From Synergistales bacterium (GTDB taxonomy: Bacteria; Synergistota; Synergistia; Synergistales; Aminobacteriaceae): a DNA stretch of 6,452 bases. Below the pieces are notes generated by a model, which was given only the letters and a program-made list of their open reading frames with translations, searched no databases and was not told where the DNA came from. A program made the position numbers and the translations under genes. Shown here piece by piece: positions 1 through 5,150 of this stretch (within the stretch, counting starts at the first letter, position 1; the number at the start of each line of letters is the position of its first letter). The DNA lies in NCBI GenBank assembly GCA_025997935.1, contig BNVG01000117.1, forward strand, positions 1-6,452. The letters are read 5' to 3'.

Positions 1-119
1 TCACCCGTCCGCCGCTCCGTCCGTAATCCGTATTGCTACTTCATACGTCGTCGCTCGACTTGCATGTGTTAAGCACGCCGCCAGCGTTCGTCCTGAGCCA
101 GGATCAAACTCTCAGCTCA
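1..119 (-). rRNA. rrs: 16S ribosomal RNA, 5' end (partial, runs off left edge)
   Basis: On the minus strand, bases 112-93 read AGAGTTTGATCCTGGCTCAG, the universal 16S 5' segment (E. coli positions 8-27). It is followed by GACGAACGCTGGCGGCGTGC and then AACACATGCAAGTCGAGCG, and the window edge falls in GGCGGACGGGTGA just after the V1 loop. Counting back seven bases from the AGAGTTTGAT motif puts the mature 5' end near 119, accurate to a few bases. Only about 115 nt of the gene are present, so taxonomy cannot be settled from it. Transcription runs leftward, out of the window, presumably into 23S and 5S genes that are not visible here. Confidence 0.97.
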
Positions 120-134
120 ATACAAAACTTGGCA

Positions 135-151
135 TTCCACAAAATGTGGAA
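135..151 (-). other. Short hairpin in the 16S leader
   Basis: On the minus strand TTCCACA (151-145), a three-base loop and TGTGGAA (141-135) form a perfect 7-bp stem. It ends about 15 nt before the inferred 16S 5' end. No U-tract follows, so it is not a terminator. Its place suggests a role in leader folding or 5' maturation of 16S, which is an inference. Confidence 0.5.
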
Positions 152-165
152 AAATCTCTTAATGA

Positions 166-175
166 TTCAAGAACT
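166..175 (-). promoter_or_regulatory. boxA-like antitermination element (weak candidate)
   Basis: The minus strand reads AGTTCTTGAA here, in the leader between promoter and 16S. It loosely resembles the GCTCTTT/GTTCTTTGA-type boxA elements that load the Nus antitermination complex on rRNA operons. The match is imperfect, so position supports the call more than sequence does. Confidence 0.25.
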
Positions 176-320
176 TTCTCTCTGTCGATTCGCCTATAAT
201 TTTGTCAAGGTACTTTCCAAAAAATCAGCTTATCAATCACATTTATAATATGAGTCTATCAGCGACTTTTCAGAATTTTTCGCCGCCTCGCGAGGTCACC
301 CCTGCGTCACAGCGAGAACA

Positions 321-385
321 ATAATATCACTTTCGGAATCTTTGTCAATACTTTTTTTCGTTTTTCTTAAAAGAACTTAAAAACA
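321..385 (-). promoter_or_regulatory. rRNA operon promoter with UP-like A/T tract
   Basis: On the minus strand a perfect -35 box TTGACA (348-343) is followed by a 16-nt spacer and a -10 box TATTAT (326-321), five of six to consensus. The predicted start is near 314. Upstream of the -35, bases 349-385 are almost wholly A/T with runs of A and T, as expected of an UP element that contacts the alpha subunit C-terminal domain. It is the best promoter match in this region, correctly oriented and about 200 nt ahead of 16S. Confidence 0.8.
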
Positions 386-394
386 ATAATGATG

Positions 395-420
395 CGAAAT
401 ATGATTTTATTCTCATTTCG
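395..420. other. A/T-rich imperfect inverted repeat between rpn and the rrn promoter
   Basis: CGAAATATGA (395-404) and TCATTTCG (413-420) pair as an 8-bp stem with a two-base bulge around an 8-nt loop. It lies between the Rpn stop and the rrn promoter. No U-tract follows on either strand, so I do not call it an intrinsic terminator. It could be a weak structure or protein site. No clear terminator for the Rpn gene is seen in 386-464. Confidence 0.3.
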
Positions 421-464
421 TAAAATCCCGAACTGAAGAGCGATATAAGAGGGCGTAACTCTAT

Positions 465-677
465 CTATCGCGTGTATAGTCGGTTCAGTTCTTCAACGGA
501 AAGGCCGGTGAACTTGGAAACAAGGTCAACAGACATGGCGTCGGCGAGCATAGAACGCGCTACGTCAATCGCTTTTTCGTAAGCGCCTTCAAGTTTGCCT
601 TCAAGTTTGCCTTCATCCCTTACCCATTCACGAGCCTTTCTCGCCAAAACCCTCTTCGCTATCGGTGGTATATACAT
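465..677 (-). CDS. Candidate internal gene: 70-residue C-terminal Rpn fragment (RpnS-like antitoxin)
   Basis: In the same frame as the nuclease, residue 243 is an ATG (677-675 on the minus strand). Upstream lies AAAGGG (691-686) with an 8-nt gap, and a second purine stretch GAGGG (683-679) directly abuts the ATG. Initiation here would give a 70-residue protein beginning MYIPPIAKRV and holding the EGKL repeat helix and the terminal helix-turn-helix-like segment, without the nuclease core. Enterobacterial rpn genes make exactly such a small C-terminal product (RpnS), which binds and inhibits the full-length toxin and has a repeat helix of four-residue units. Here the product is inferred from the start signal and this parallel; no sequence feature proves it is made. 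Confidence 0.4.
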   Translation of the reverse strand: MYIPPIAKRVLARKAREWVRDEGKLEGKLEGAYEKAIDVARSMLADAMSVDLVSKFTGLSVEELNRLYTR

Positions 678-1403
678 GCCCTCATCCCTTTCTTCACACA
701 AAACGTCAAATTCTTCATCAAAATCTTTCAAGAAATTTTCAAGGCTGAGGTTCACTACGCCTTCAATAAAAAATCCTACTTTCATCCTCACGTCCAACGG
801 AAACCCATACATTTTTAATAACCTTATCATCTCTTTAGCCTGTTCGAAACGCTTTGCCTCGCTTTTGCCAGCTTTGGCTATTTTGACGGCGGCAAGGGCG
901 GATATAGCCAAGGGGTTGTGTTTCATGTTCAAAAGATATTCTTCGTCCAGCTTGTCTATAAAAATAGTGTGGTATTTATATACGGTTTCAGAGTCCAAGA
1001 ACTTTGTTTCGTAACATGTTTCTTCGGTGACTCCTTTAGGCGTCGTGCGTATGGCCAAGGCCACAAAGGGGCGGGACAAGCGTAATGCTATAAGGCAAGA
1101 GTATTTATACATGCGCGCATTAAAAGGCTCTCCCCTGATCGTTCCTTGCACTTCTATATGAAGCAGGAGGCATTTTATCTCCCCTGTTTTAAGATGAATA
1201 TCGACGAGTAGGTCTACTATCTTCTGTCCTCTGCGAGAGCCGGGGATACGAAGTTCTTTATTTAAGAATAAAGGTTCTTTTGTCGTATCCGTCAGCTTGT
1301 AAAGTTCAGGATAAAATATCTCTAACGCAGAATAGAGAAAAGACTCTAGAAGCTCTTTCCATAACAGGTCTATTCTGATTACAGGCTTTCTTTTTTTACG
1401 CAT
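465..1403 (-). CDS. Rpn-family PD-(D/E)XK nuclease (recombination-promoting nuclease / putative transposase)
   Basis: This is a 312-residue protein of the PDDEXK_2/Rpn family. The N-terminal half has the family look (DLLWKELLESFLYSALE at 12-28). The nuclease core is visible as VDLLVDI (63-69, acidic D64/D68) followed by LLHIEVQG (80-87), where E84-x-Q86 is the family form of the E-x-K motif. The C-terminus (about 243-312) is charged and helical, with a four-residue repeat EGKL EGKL EG (264-273) and a final segment SVDLVSKFTGLSVEELNRL that resembles a helix-turn-helix. Members promote RecA-independent recombination and cut DNA; enterobacterial ones act as phage-defence toxins inhibited by their own separately translated C-terminal tail. 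The ATG at 1403 is the natural start by homology, but no Shine-Dalgarno precedes it and a TATAAT sits only 9 nt upstream. Two sampled 60-nt lines of this gene are 38% GC, against 63-65% in sampled lines of the right-hand genes, suggesting transfer. No terminal repeats or partner transposase genes are seen. Family call is firm; biological role is inferred. Confidence 0.9.
   Translation of the reverse strand: MRKKRKPVIRIDLLWKELLESFLYSALEIFYPELYKLTDTTKEPLFLNKELRIPGSRRGQKIVDLLVDIHLKTGEIKCLLLHIEVQGTIRGEPFNARMYKYSCLIALRLSRPFVALAIRTTPKGVTEETCYETKFLDSETVYKYHTIFIDKLDEEYLLNMKHNPLAISALAAVKIAKAGKSEAKRFEQAKEMIRLLKMYGFPLDVRMKVGFFIEGVVNLSLENFLKDFDEEFDVLCEERDEGMYIPPIAKRVLARKAREWVRDEGKLEGKLEGAYEKAIDVARSMLADAMSVDLVSKFTGLSVEELNRLYTR
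585..615 (-). repeat. 12-bp tandem repeat within rpn (encodes EGKL units)
   Basis: The plus strand shows gccttcaagttt at 585-596 and again, identically, at 597-608, then a partial copy gccttca at 609-615. This is about 2.6 copies with no mismatch. On the coding strand it reads GAA GGC AAA CTT, residues E-G-K-L. The unit is a multiple of three, so gain or loss of copies by slippage keeps the frame. Identical codons argue for recent duplication. Confidence 0.9.
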
Positions 1404-1411
1404 AATTTGGA

Positions 1412-1420
1412 ATTATAGCA
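1412..1420 (-). promoter_or_regulatory. Extended -10 promoter of the Rpn gene (possibly leaderless transcript)
   Basis: The minus strand reads TGCTATAAT (1420-1412), a perfect -10 hexamer with the TGn extension. At 17-nt spacing the -35 position reads GTGCAG (1440-1435), which is poor, but extended -10 promoters do not need a good -35. The start of transcription would fall about 6-8 nt downstream of the hexamer, at 1406-1404, with the ATG at 1403. That leaves essentially no 5' untranslated region. Confidence 0.6.
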
Positions 1421-1427
1421 TTCTCAA

Positions 1428-1442
1428 TTGTGACCTGCACAA
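1428..1442. promoter_or_regulatory. Operator-like dyad TTGTG-N5-CACAA
   Basis: Bases 1428-1442 read TTGTGACCTGCACAA, perfect 5-bp arms around a 5-bp centre. The site overlaps the -35 position of the leftward Rpn promoter (1435-1440), where a repressor would block RNA polymerase. Short dyads occur by chance, so this is a candidate only. Confidence 0.3.
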
Positions 1443-1456
1443 AAAAGGCTCGCAAA

Positions 1457-1507
1457 AATGAAAATTCGACGGGGCGCAGGGGCGGTTTGCGGTTTTTTAT
1501 TTTCATT
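1457..1507. repeat. 9-bp inverted repeat in the divergent promoter region
   Basis: AATGAAAAT (1457-1465) is matched by its exact reverse complement ATTTTCATT (1499-1507). The two arm centres are 42 bp apart, close to four helical turns. The right arm lies between the -35 and -10 of the rightward promoter. Between the arms is a G-rich tract (1471-1492). It could be a paired operator or a chance A/T-rich match. Confidence 0.4.
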
Positions 1508-1519
1508 ATAGAATATAAT
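1486..1519 (+). promoter_or_regulatory. Promoter of the rightward operon
   Basis: Two overlapping readings are possible. TTTGCG (1486-1491), 17 nt and TAGAAT (1509-1514) form one sigma-70 promoter. A perfect TATAAT at 1514-1519 forms another, though its -35 position (GGTTTT, 1491-1496) is poor. Either gives a leader of roughly 35-40 nt before the ATG at 1561, and this is the only promoter I can support for the five-gene run. Confidence 0.55.
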
Positions 1520-1546
1520 AGTTTTGTTTTGCATTTTTAACAGAAT

Positions 1547-1554
1547 GAGGAGAG
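1547..1554 (+). promoter_or_regulatory. Ribosome binding site of the amidohydrolase gene
   Basis: GAGGAGAG lies 6 nt from the ATG at 1561, with its AGGAG core (1548-1552) 8 nt away. It is a strong Shine-Dalgarno match and fixes that start. The rightward genes thus use conventional signals, unlike the Rpn gene across the same intergenic region. Confidence 0.85.
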
Positions 1555-1560
1555 ACGAAC

Positions 1561-2772
1561 ATGATAAATAAAATTAAGGCTTTAGCCAAAGAATACGAGA
1601 AGGAAATTATAGAACGCCGCCGCCATTTTCATATGAACCCCGAGATCTCATGGAACGAAACGGAGACCACAAAATATATCGCGCAGGAGCTTAGGAATTT
1701 GGGCTGTGAGAACATCAAAGTCGGATTTGGCGGAACTCAGTGCGGCGTCATCGCCGACGTTACGGGGGGCAAGCCGGGGAAATGCGTGGCCCTGCGCGCC
1801 GATATAGACGCGCTCCCCTTGAACGACGAAAAGGACGTAGCTTACAAATCACAGAAGGCGGGAGCTATGCACGCCTGCGGGCACGACGCCCATACGTCCG
1901 TGTTGTTGGGCGCGGCAAAGATTTTGACTCAGATCAAGGGCGACTTGAAAGGAAAGGTTCGCCTCATGTTTCAGCCGGCTGAAGAGTCCGGTATAAGGCC
2001 GGGCGCGAAGGCTTTGGTTGACGGCGGGGCGCTTGACGGCGTCGATGCGGCGTTCGGTATTCATGTTATGTCAACGATTCCATCAGGAGTTTTAGAATAC
2101 CGTTCCGGCCCGTTCATGGCGGCGGCTGACACGTTGGAGATACTAATCGGGGGCAAGGGCGGGCACGGCTCCACGCCTGAGTCAGCGTTCGACCCTACCA
2201 TCGCGGCGTTTCAAATTGGTAGCGCGCTTCAGTCCGTCGTATCGCGTGAGATATGCCCAAGAGACACCGCGGTTGTCAGTATTTGTGGAATAAAAACATC
2301 TTCTCACGTTTTCAACATTATCCCGGAGCGCGTGGAGATAGTAGGTTCCTGCCGCACGTTCCGCCCCGAGGTGCAAGACCGCGTCGAGGAGGCCATAGGG
2401 CGAATATCCCGCGGAGTAGGCGAAAGCCTGCGCTGCAAGATAGACCTGAAATATACACGTATCCTCCCGGCCACCGTCAACGACGCGTCTGTCACGGAGT
2501 TGGTCAAGTCGACGGCCGAGAAGCTCATGGGCGCGGACAAAGTCAGAGAGTCGGCGCTCATTATGGGCTCAGAGGACTTCAGCTACTACGCTAACAAAGT
2601 TCCCGCCGCTTTCGTCAGCCTCGGCACGGGCGCGCCGGAGAAAAAGACCGATATGCCCCACCACTCGCCAAAATTCGACGTCGACGAAGACGCTTTATAT
2701 CTCGGCGCAGCCCTGCACGCCGCCTTCGCCTGGACGTTCCTGAATCAGGAGCTTTCCGAAAAGGGGAAATAA
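1561..2772 (+). CDS. M20D-family metallo-amidohydrolase / N-acyl-amino-acid hydrolase
   Basis: This 403-residue cytoplasmic enzyme belongs to the M20D family (IAA-amino acid hydrolase, hippurate hydrolase, N-acetyl-diaminopimelate deacetylase group), which removes acyl groups from amino acids with two divalent metals. Motifs are complete: RRHFHMNPE (20-28), ALRADIDALP (77-86), HACGHDAHT (104-112) with ligands C106 and H108, FQPAEE (137-142) with base E141 and ligand E142, GIH (H168), and MPHHSPKFDVDEDAL (365-379) supplying the last His ligand. The inserted dimerisation domain spans about 184-292 and carries GGKGGHGSTPE (197-207). Length is normal, there is no signal peptide, and a strong ribosome binding site precedes the ATG. 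It is first in the operon and its stop lies 1 nt before the next start. The exact substrate cannot be read from sequence. In an amino-acid-fermenting anaerobe a role in scavenging acylated amino acids or peptides would be natural, but this is inference. Confidence 0.93.
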   Translation: MINKIKALAKEYEKEIIERRRHFHMNPEISWNETETTKYIAQELRNLGCENIKVGFGGTQCGVIADVTGGKPGKCVALRADIDALPLNDEKDVAYKSQKAGAMHACGHDAHTSVLLGAAKILTQIKGDLKGKVRLMFQPAEESGIRPGAKALVDGGALDGVDAAFGIHVMSTIPSGVLEYRSGPFMAAADTLEILIGGKGGHGSTPESAFDPTIAAFQIGSALQSVVSREICPRDTAVVSICGIKTSSHVFNIIPERVEIVGSCRTFRPEVQDRVEEAIGRISRGVGESLRCKIDLKYTRILPATVNDASVTELVKSTAEKLMGADKVRESALIMGSEDFSYYANKVPAAFVSLGTGAPEKKTDMPHHSPKFDVDEDALYLGAALHAAFAWTFLNQELSEKGK

Positions 2773-2773
2773 C

Positions 2774-4153
2774 ATGCGCGTTTCGCCCTATATTTTCAGA
2801 GAATACGACATTCGCGGCCTTGCGGACAAGGATTTGACTGACGAGACCGTCGATATAGTCGCCAAGAGCTTCGGTACGTGGCTCGCCGCGCGCGGCGTAA
2901 ATAAGGTAGTCATAGGCGGAGACGTGCGCCTCTCGACCGAGCGTATAAGGCGCGCGACTTTACGCGCTCTCGCATCCGTCGGAATAAACATCGTGGACAT
3001 CGGCGTCGTGACCACGCCAATGCTGTATTGGAGCCTTTATCACTTAGGGCTTGACGGCGGCGTAATGATAACCGGCTCTCACAATCCTTCCAACATGAAC
3101 GGCCTCAAGTTGACTTTCGGCAAAACCACGATCTGGGGCGACGACGTACAGGAGGTAAGACGCATAGCGGAGCGCGGAGAGTTCGTAAACCCCAAGGCGC
3201 TTGGCGCAGTCGAATCACGGAACATAACGGACGATTACATTTCAATGTTACTCTCAAAAATAAAAATCAAACGAAAACTGAAAGTCGTCTGCGACAGCGG
3301 CAACGGCACAGCGGGAGACGCCATAAGCCGCTTTATGAACGGCCTTGGCTGTGAGTGCGTCTCGCTTTACGGAGAGCCTGACGGACGCTTCCCCAATCAC
3401 CACCCAGACCCGCAAAAACGCGAAAATTTGAAATTTCTTATAGATAAAGTCCGGGAAACCGGCGCGGACGTCGGCTTCGCTTTTGACGGCGACGCCGACC
3501 GCATAGGCGTGGTTGACGAGCGCGGCAACGTCATATTCGGAGACCTTTTGATGGTTCTGTACTGGCGGGAAATTCTCCAAAAACACGGTAGCGCCGAGGT
3601 CATAGTCGAGCCTAAATGTTCGCTCGCCCTGCCGGATGCTGTGACGCGCATGGGTGGGCGCGTCGTATGGTGGAAGTCGGGGCACTCGGTCATCAAGGCT
3701 AAAATGAAGGAGATAAACGCGCTCTTCGCCGGTGAGCTTTCGGGGCACATGTTCTTCGCGGACGAGTATTACGGCTTTGACGACTCGTTTTACGCGGCGG
3801 CGCGTTTGCTGCGGATAATAGCCGACTCCGGCAAAACCCTTTCAGAGCTTATGCGCTCCGTCCCGCTCTATCAGGCCACGGAGGAAGCGCGGATACCCTG
3901 CCCAGACTCGGAAAAATTCGCGGTTATAGAAAGAATCAAAGAAAAGGCCCTCAAAATTTACGAGGGCTCAGTGCTGGACGGCGTGCGTATTTTCTATCCG
4001 GACGGGTGGGGACTTATCAGGGCATCGAACACGCAACCGGTCATAACGACGCGCTGCGAGGGAAAAACCGAGGCCGCGTTGCGCTTTATTATGGAAGATG
4101 TGAAGCGGCGAATTACGGACGAGGGCCTGCCGTCGTTTGAGTGGACGTTTTAG
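2774..4153 (+). CDS. Phosphomannomutase / phosphoglucomutase (alpha-D-phosphohexomutase family)
   Basis: This 459-residue enzyme interconverts hexose 6-phosphates and 1-phosphates through a phosphoserine, supplying sugar 1-phosphates for nucleotide sugars used in cell-envelope and polysaccharide synthesis. The N-terminus IFREYDIRG (7-15) is typical of the AlgC/ManB group. TGSHNPSNMNG (100-110) carries the phosphorylated Ser102, DGDADR (238-243) binds Mg2+, GELSGH (320-325) is the sugar-binding loop, and RASNTQP (416-422) is the phosphate-binding loop of domain IV. All four domains are present and the length is usual. AAGGGG (2761-2766) lies 7 nt ahead of the ATG. The gene starts 1 nt after the amidohydrolase stop, so the two are probably coupled. 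Mannose versus glucose specificity is not decidable here; many relatives use both. GlmM is unlikely because that family starts with a TDGIRG-type motif. Confidence 0.93.
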   Translation: MRVSPYIFREYDIRGLADKDLTDETVDIVAKSFGTWLAARGVNKVVIGGDVRLSTERIRRATLRALASVGINIVDIGVVTTPMLYWSLYHLGLDGGVMITGSHNPSNMNGLKLTFGKTTIWGDDVQEVRRIAERGEFVNPKALGAVESRNITDDYISMLLSKIKIKRKLKVVCDSGNGTAGDAISRFMNGLGCECVSLYGEPDGRFPNHHPDPQKRENLKFLIDKVRETGADVGFAFDGDADRIGVVDERGNVIFGDLLMVLYWREILQKHGSAEVIVEPKCSLALPDAVTRMGGRVVWWKSGHSVIKAKMKEINALFAGELSGHMFFADEYYGFDDSFYAAARLLRIIADSGKTLSELMRSVPLYQATEEARIPCPDSEKFAVIERIKEKALKIYEGSVLDGVRIFYPDGWGLIRASNTQPVITTRCEGKTEAALRFIMEDVKRRITDEGLPSFEWTF

Positions 4154-4163
4154 CATATTCAGT

Positions 4164-5150
4164 ATGGACATTGATTACTCCAAGATTTTGTTTCCCCGCA
4201 AACTTCCGCTTGACCTCGAAAGTTTTGGGGGTTTTAAGAAAACGGTTCTCGAAATAGGATTCGGGAACGGGGAATATACCGCCCAATACGCCGCCTCGCA
4301 TGATGACACGCTGGTTATCGGCATGGAGGTGTCTCCATCATGCATCGTGAGGTGTCTCAAGAGGGCCGGAGATCTTTCAAATATAAAGATAATTCGTGCC
4401 GACGCGCGTTTTATGATGAGGGAACTTTTTCCCGACGCCTCGCTTGACGGCGTTATCATGAATTTTCCCTGCCCCTGGCCCAAGAATCGTCACGCCGCTC
4501 GCCGCGTTACGGACGCGTCGTTTGCCGATTCGCTTTCATCCGTCCTGAAGCCCGGCGGAACCTTTGAGCTTGTGACGGACGAAGAATGGTACGCCGCGGA
4601 CGCGGCGTCGGCTTTGGGATACTTTGAAGGGATGACAGCGTACGCGCTCGAAACTAATCCGACTCGCGCCGTGACCACGAAATACGAGCGCAAATGGCTC
4701 GATATGGGCAAAAATATCACGAGGTTGCTTGTCGCCAAAACGGACGTTTTCGTCGGCGCGGCGAGCGTTAGCCGAAAAACATGGGAGTTTTACAGAGAAA
4801 ATGACGATGGCGGTGAATGCGACATGATGCACATAAGAATCGATAAAGCGCTCCCGACCGGCGGCCTCGGGTTTTTATTCGGCACGGGCGGAGAGCGCGA
4901 AGAGGCGCATTGGGCTTTCAAAAAATCGTACGTGTCATCCCGTGCGGAAGACTCGTATCTTATCGAGACAATCTGCGCGGATTTGGACTTTGAACAGCGA
5001 TTTTACCTTAAACTGACCGAGCGGAACGACGACGGAAAAACCACCACGCTGATAAAGCCGGACGGCACGTCGCACGTATACCTGACGCCGGCGGTGCGCT
5101 TCGCCATTGAGGACATGGCAAACCGCCTGTCGACGCAAGCACAGGCATGA
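4164..5150 (+). CDS. trmB: tRNA (guanine-N7-)-methyltransferase TrmB, long form with C-terminal extension
   Basis: TrmB uses S-adenosylmethionine to make m7G46 in the tRNA variable loop. From the ATG at 4164 the protein has 328 residues. The SAM-binding motif is VLEIGFGNGEY (28-38), with acidic E55 (GMEVS) and D80 (IRADAR). NFPCPWPKNRH (100-110), VTDEEWY (137-143) and TKYERKW (172-178) are the family's other signatures. The core ends near 195. A further ~130 residues follow, rare in short-form TrmB (about 210-240 residues) but known in long-form enzymes such as that of Aquifex. At the third position of the usual NFPDPW motif the Asp is Cys103. The start is uncertain: a TTG at 4137 in the same frame would overlap the mutase by 17 nt and add nine residues, with GAGGG (4121-4125) 11 nt upstream. 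I prefer the ATG, which begins 10 nt after the mutase stop. The 3' end overlaps rsmD by 4 nt. Confidence 0.9.
   Translation: MDIDYSKILFPRKLPLDLESFGGFKKTVLEIGFGNGEYTAQYAASHDDTLVIGMEVSPSCIVRCLKRAGDLSNIKIIRADARFMMRELFPDASLDGVIMNFPCPWPKNRHAARRVTDASFADSLSSVLKPGGTFELVTDEEWYAADAASALGYFEGMTAYALETNPTRAVTTKYERKWLDMGKNITRLLVAKTDVFVGAASVSRKTWEFYRENDDGGECDMMHIRIDKALPTGGLGFLFGTGGEREEAHWAFKKSYVSSRAEDSYLIETICADLDFEQRFYLKLTERNDDGKTTTLIKPDGTSHVYLTPAVRFAIEDMANRLSTQAQA

Larger units (their letters stand above)
120..314 (-). other. rRNA operon leader (transcribed spacer upstream of 16S)
   Basis: This gap lies between the inferred rrn transcription start (about 314) and the 16S 5' end. It has no supported gene. 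On the minus strand it contains a GC-rich 10-bp palindrome (CCTCGCGAGG, 286-295), then an A/T-rich stretch, a boxA-like AGTTCTTGAA (175-166) and a hairpin just before 16S (151-135). A leader of roughly 200 nt is a normal size for a bacterial rrn operon. Such leaders usually pair with sequence 3' of 16S to form the RNase III processing stem, but the partner lies outside the window. Confidence 0.7.

Noticed and set aside
203..208. A second perfect TTGACA on the minus strand in the rRNA leader, as a possible P2 promoter
   Set aside because: At 16-18 nt spacing no -10-like hexamer follows (the 16-nt position reads GACAGA). An alternative TTGGAA/TATAGG pairing nearby is too weak to call.
33..248. 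71-codon open frame on the plus strand
   Set aside because: It lies antisense to the 16S gene and its leader, with no binding site or recognisable motif.
395..420. Inverted repeat as an intrinsic terminator for rpn
   Set aside because: The stem is A/T-rich with a bulge and is not followed by a U-tract on the minus strand.
595..1014. 139-codon open frame on the plus strand, antisense to rpn
   Set aside because: It is Ser-rich and low in complexity, has no binding site, and is explained by the opposite strand coding for the nuclease.
465..1403. rpn as an intact insertion sequence
   Set aside because: No terminal inverted repeats or target-site duplications are seen around it, and the protein is a PD-(D/E)XK nuclease, not a DDE or HUH transposase.
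1471..1498. G-rich stretch followed by six T as a terminator on the plus strand
   Set aside because: The only stem possible is CGCA/TGCG, four base pairs around a nine-base loop, and no upstream gene on this strand needs terminating.
3254..3748. Long minus-strand frame (164 codons) across the phosphomutase gene
   Set aside because: The plus-strand frame has unmistakable mutase motifs throughout; the antisense frame shows no family features.
2774..4153. Phosphoglucosamine mutase (GlmM)
   Set aside because: The N-terminus reads FREYDIRG, not the TDGIRG-type start of GlmM, and the RASNTQP loop fits the phosphomannomutase/phosphoglucomutase group.
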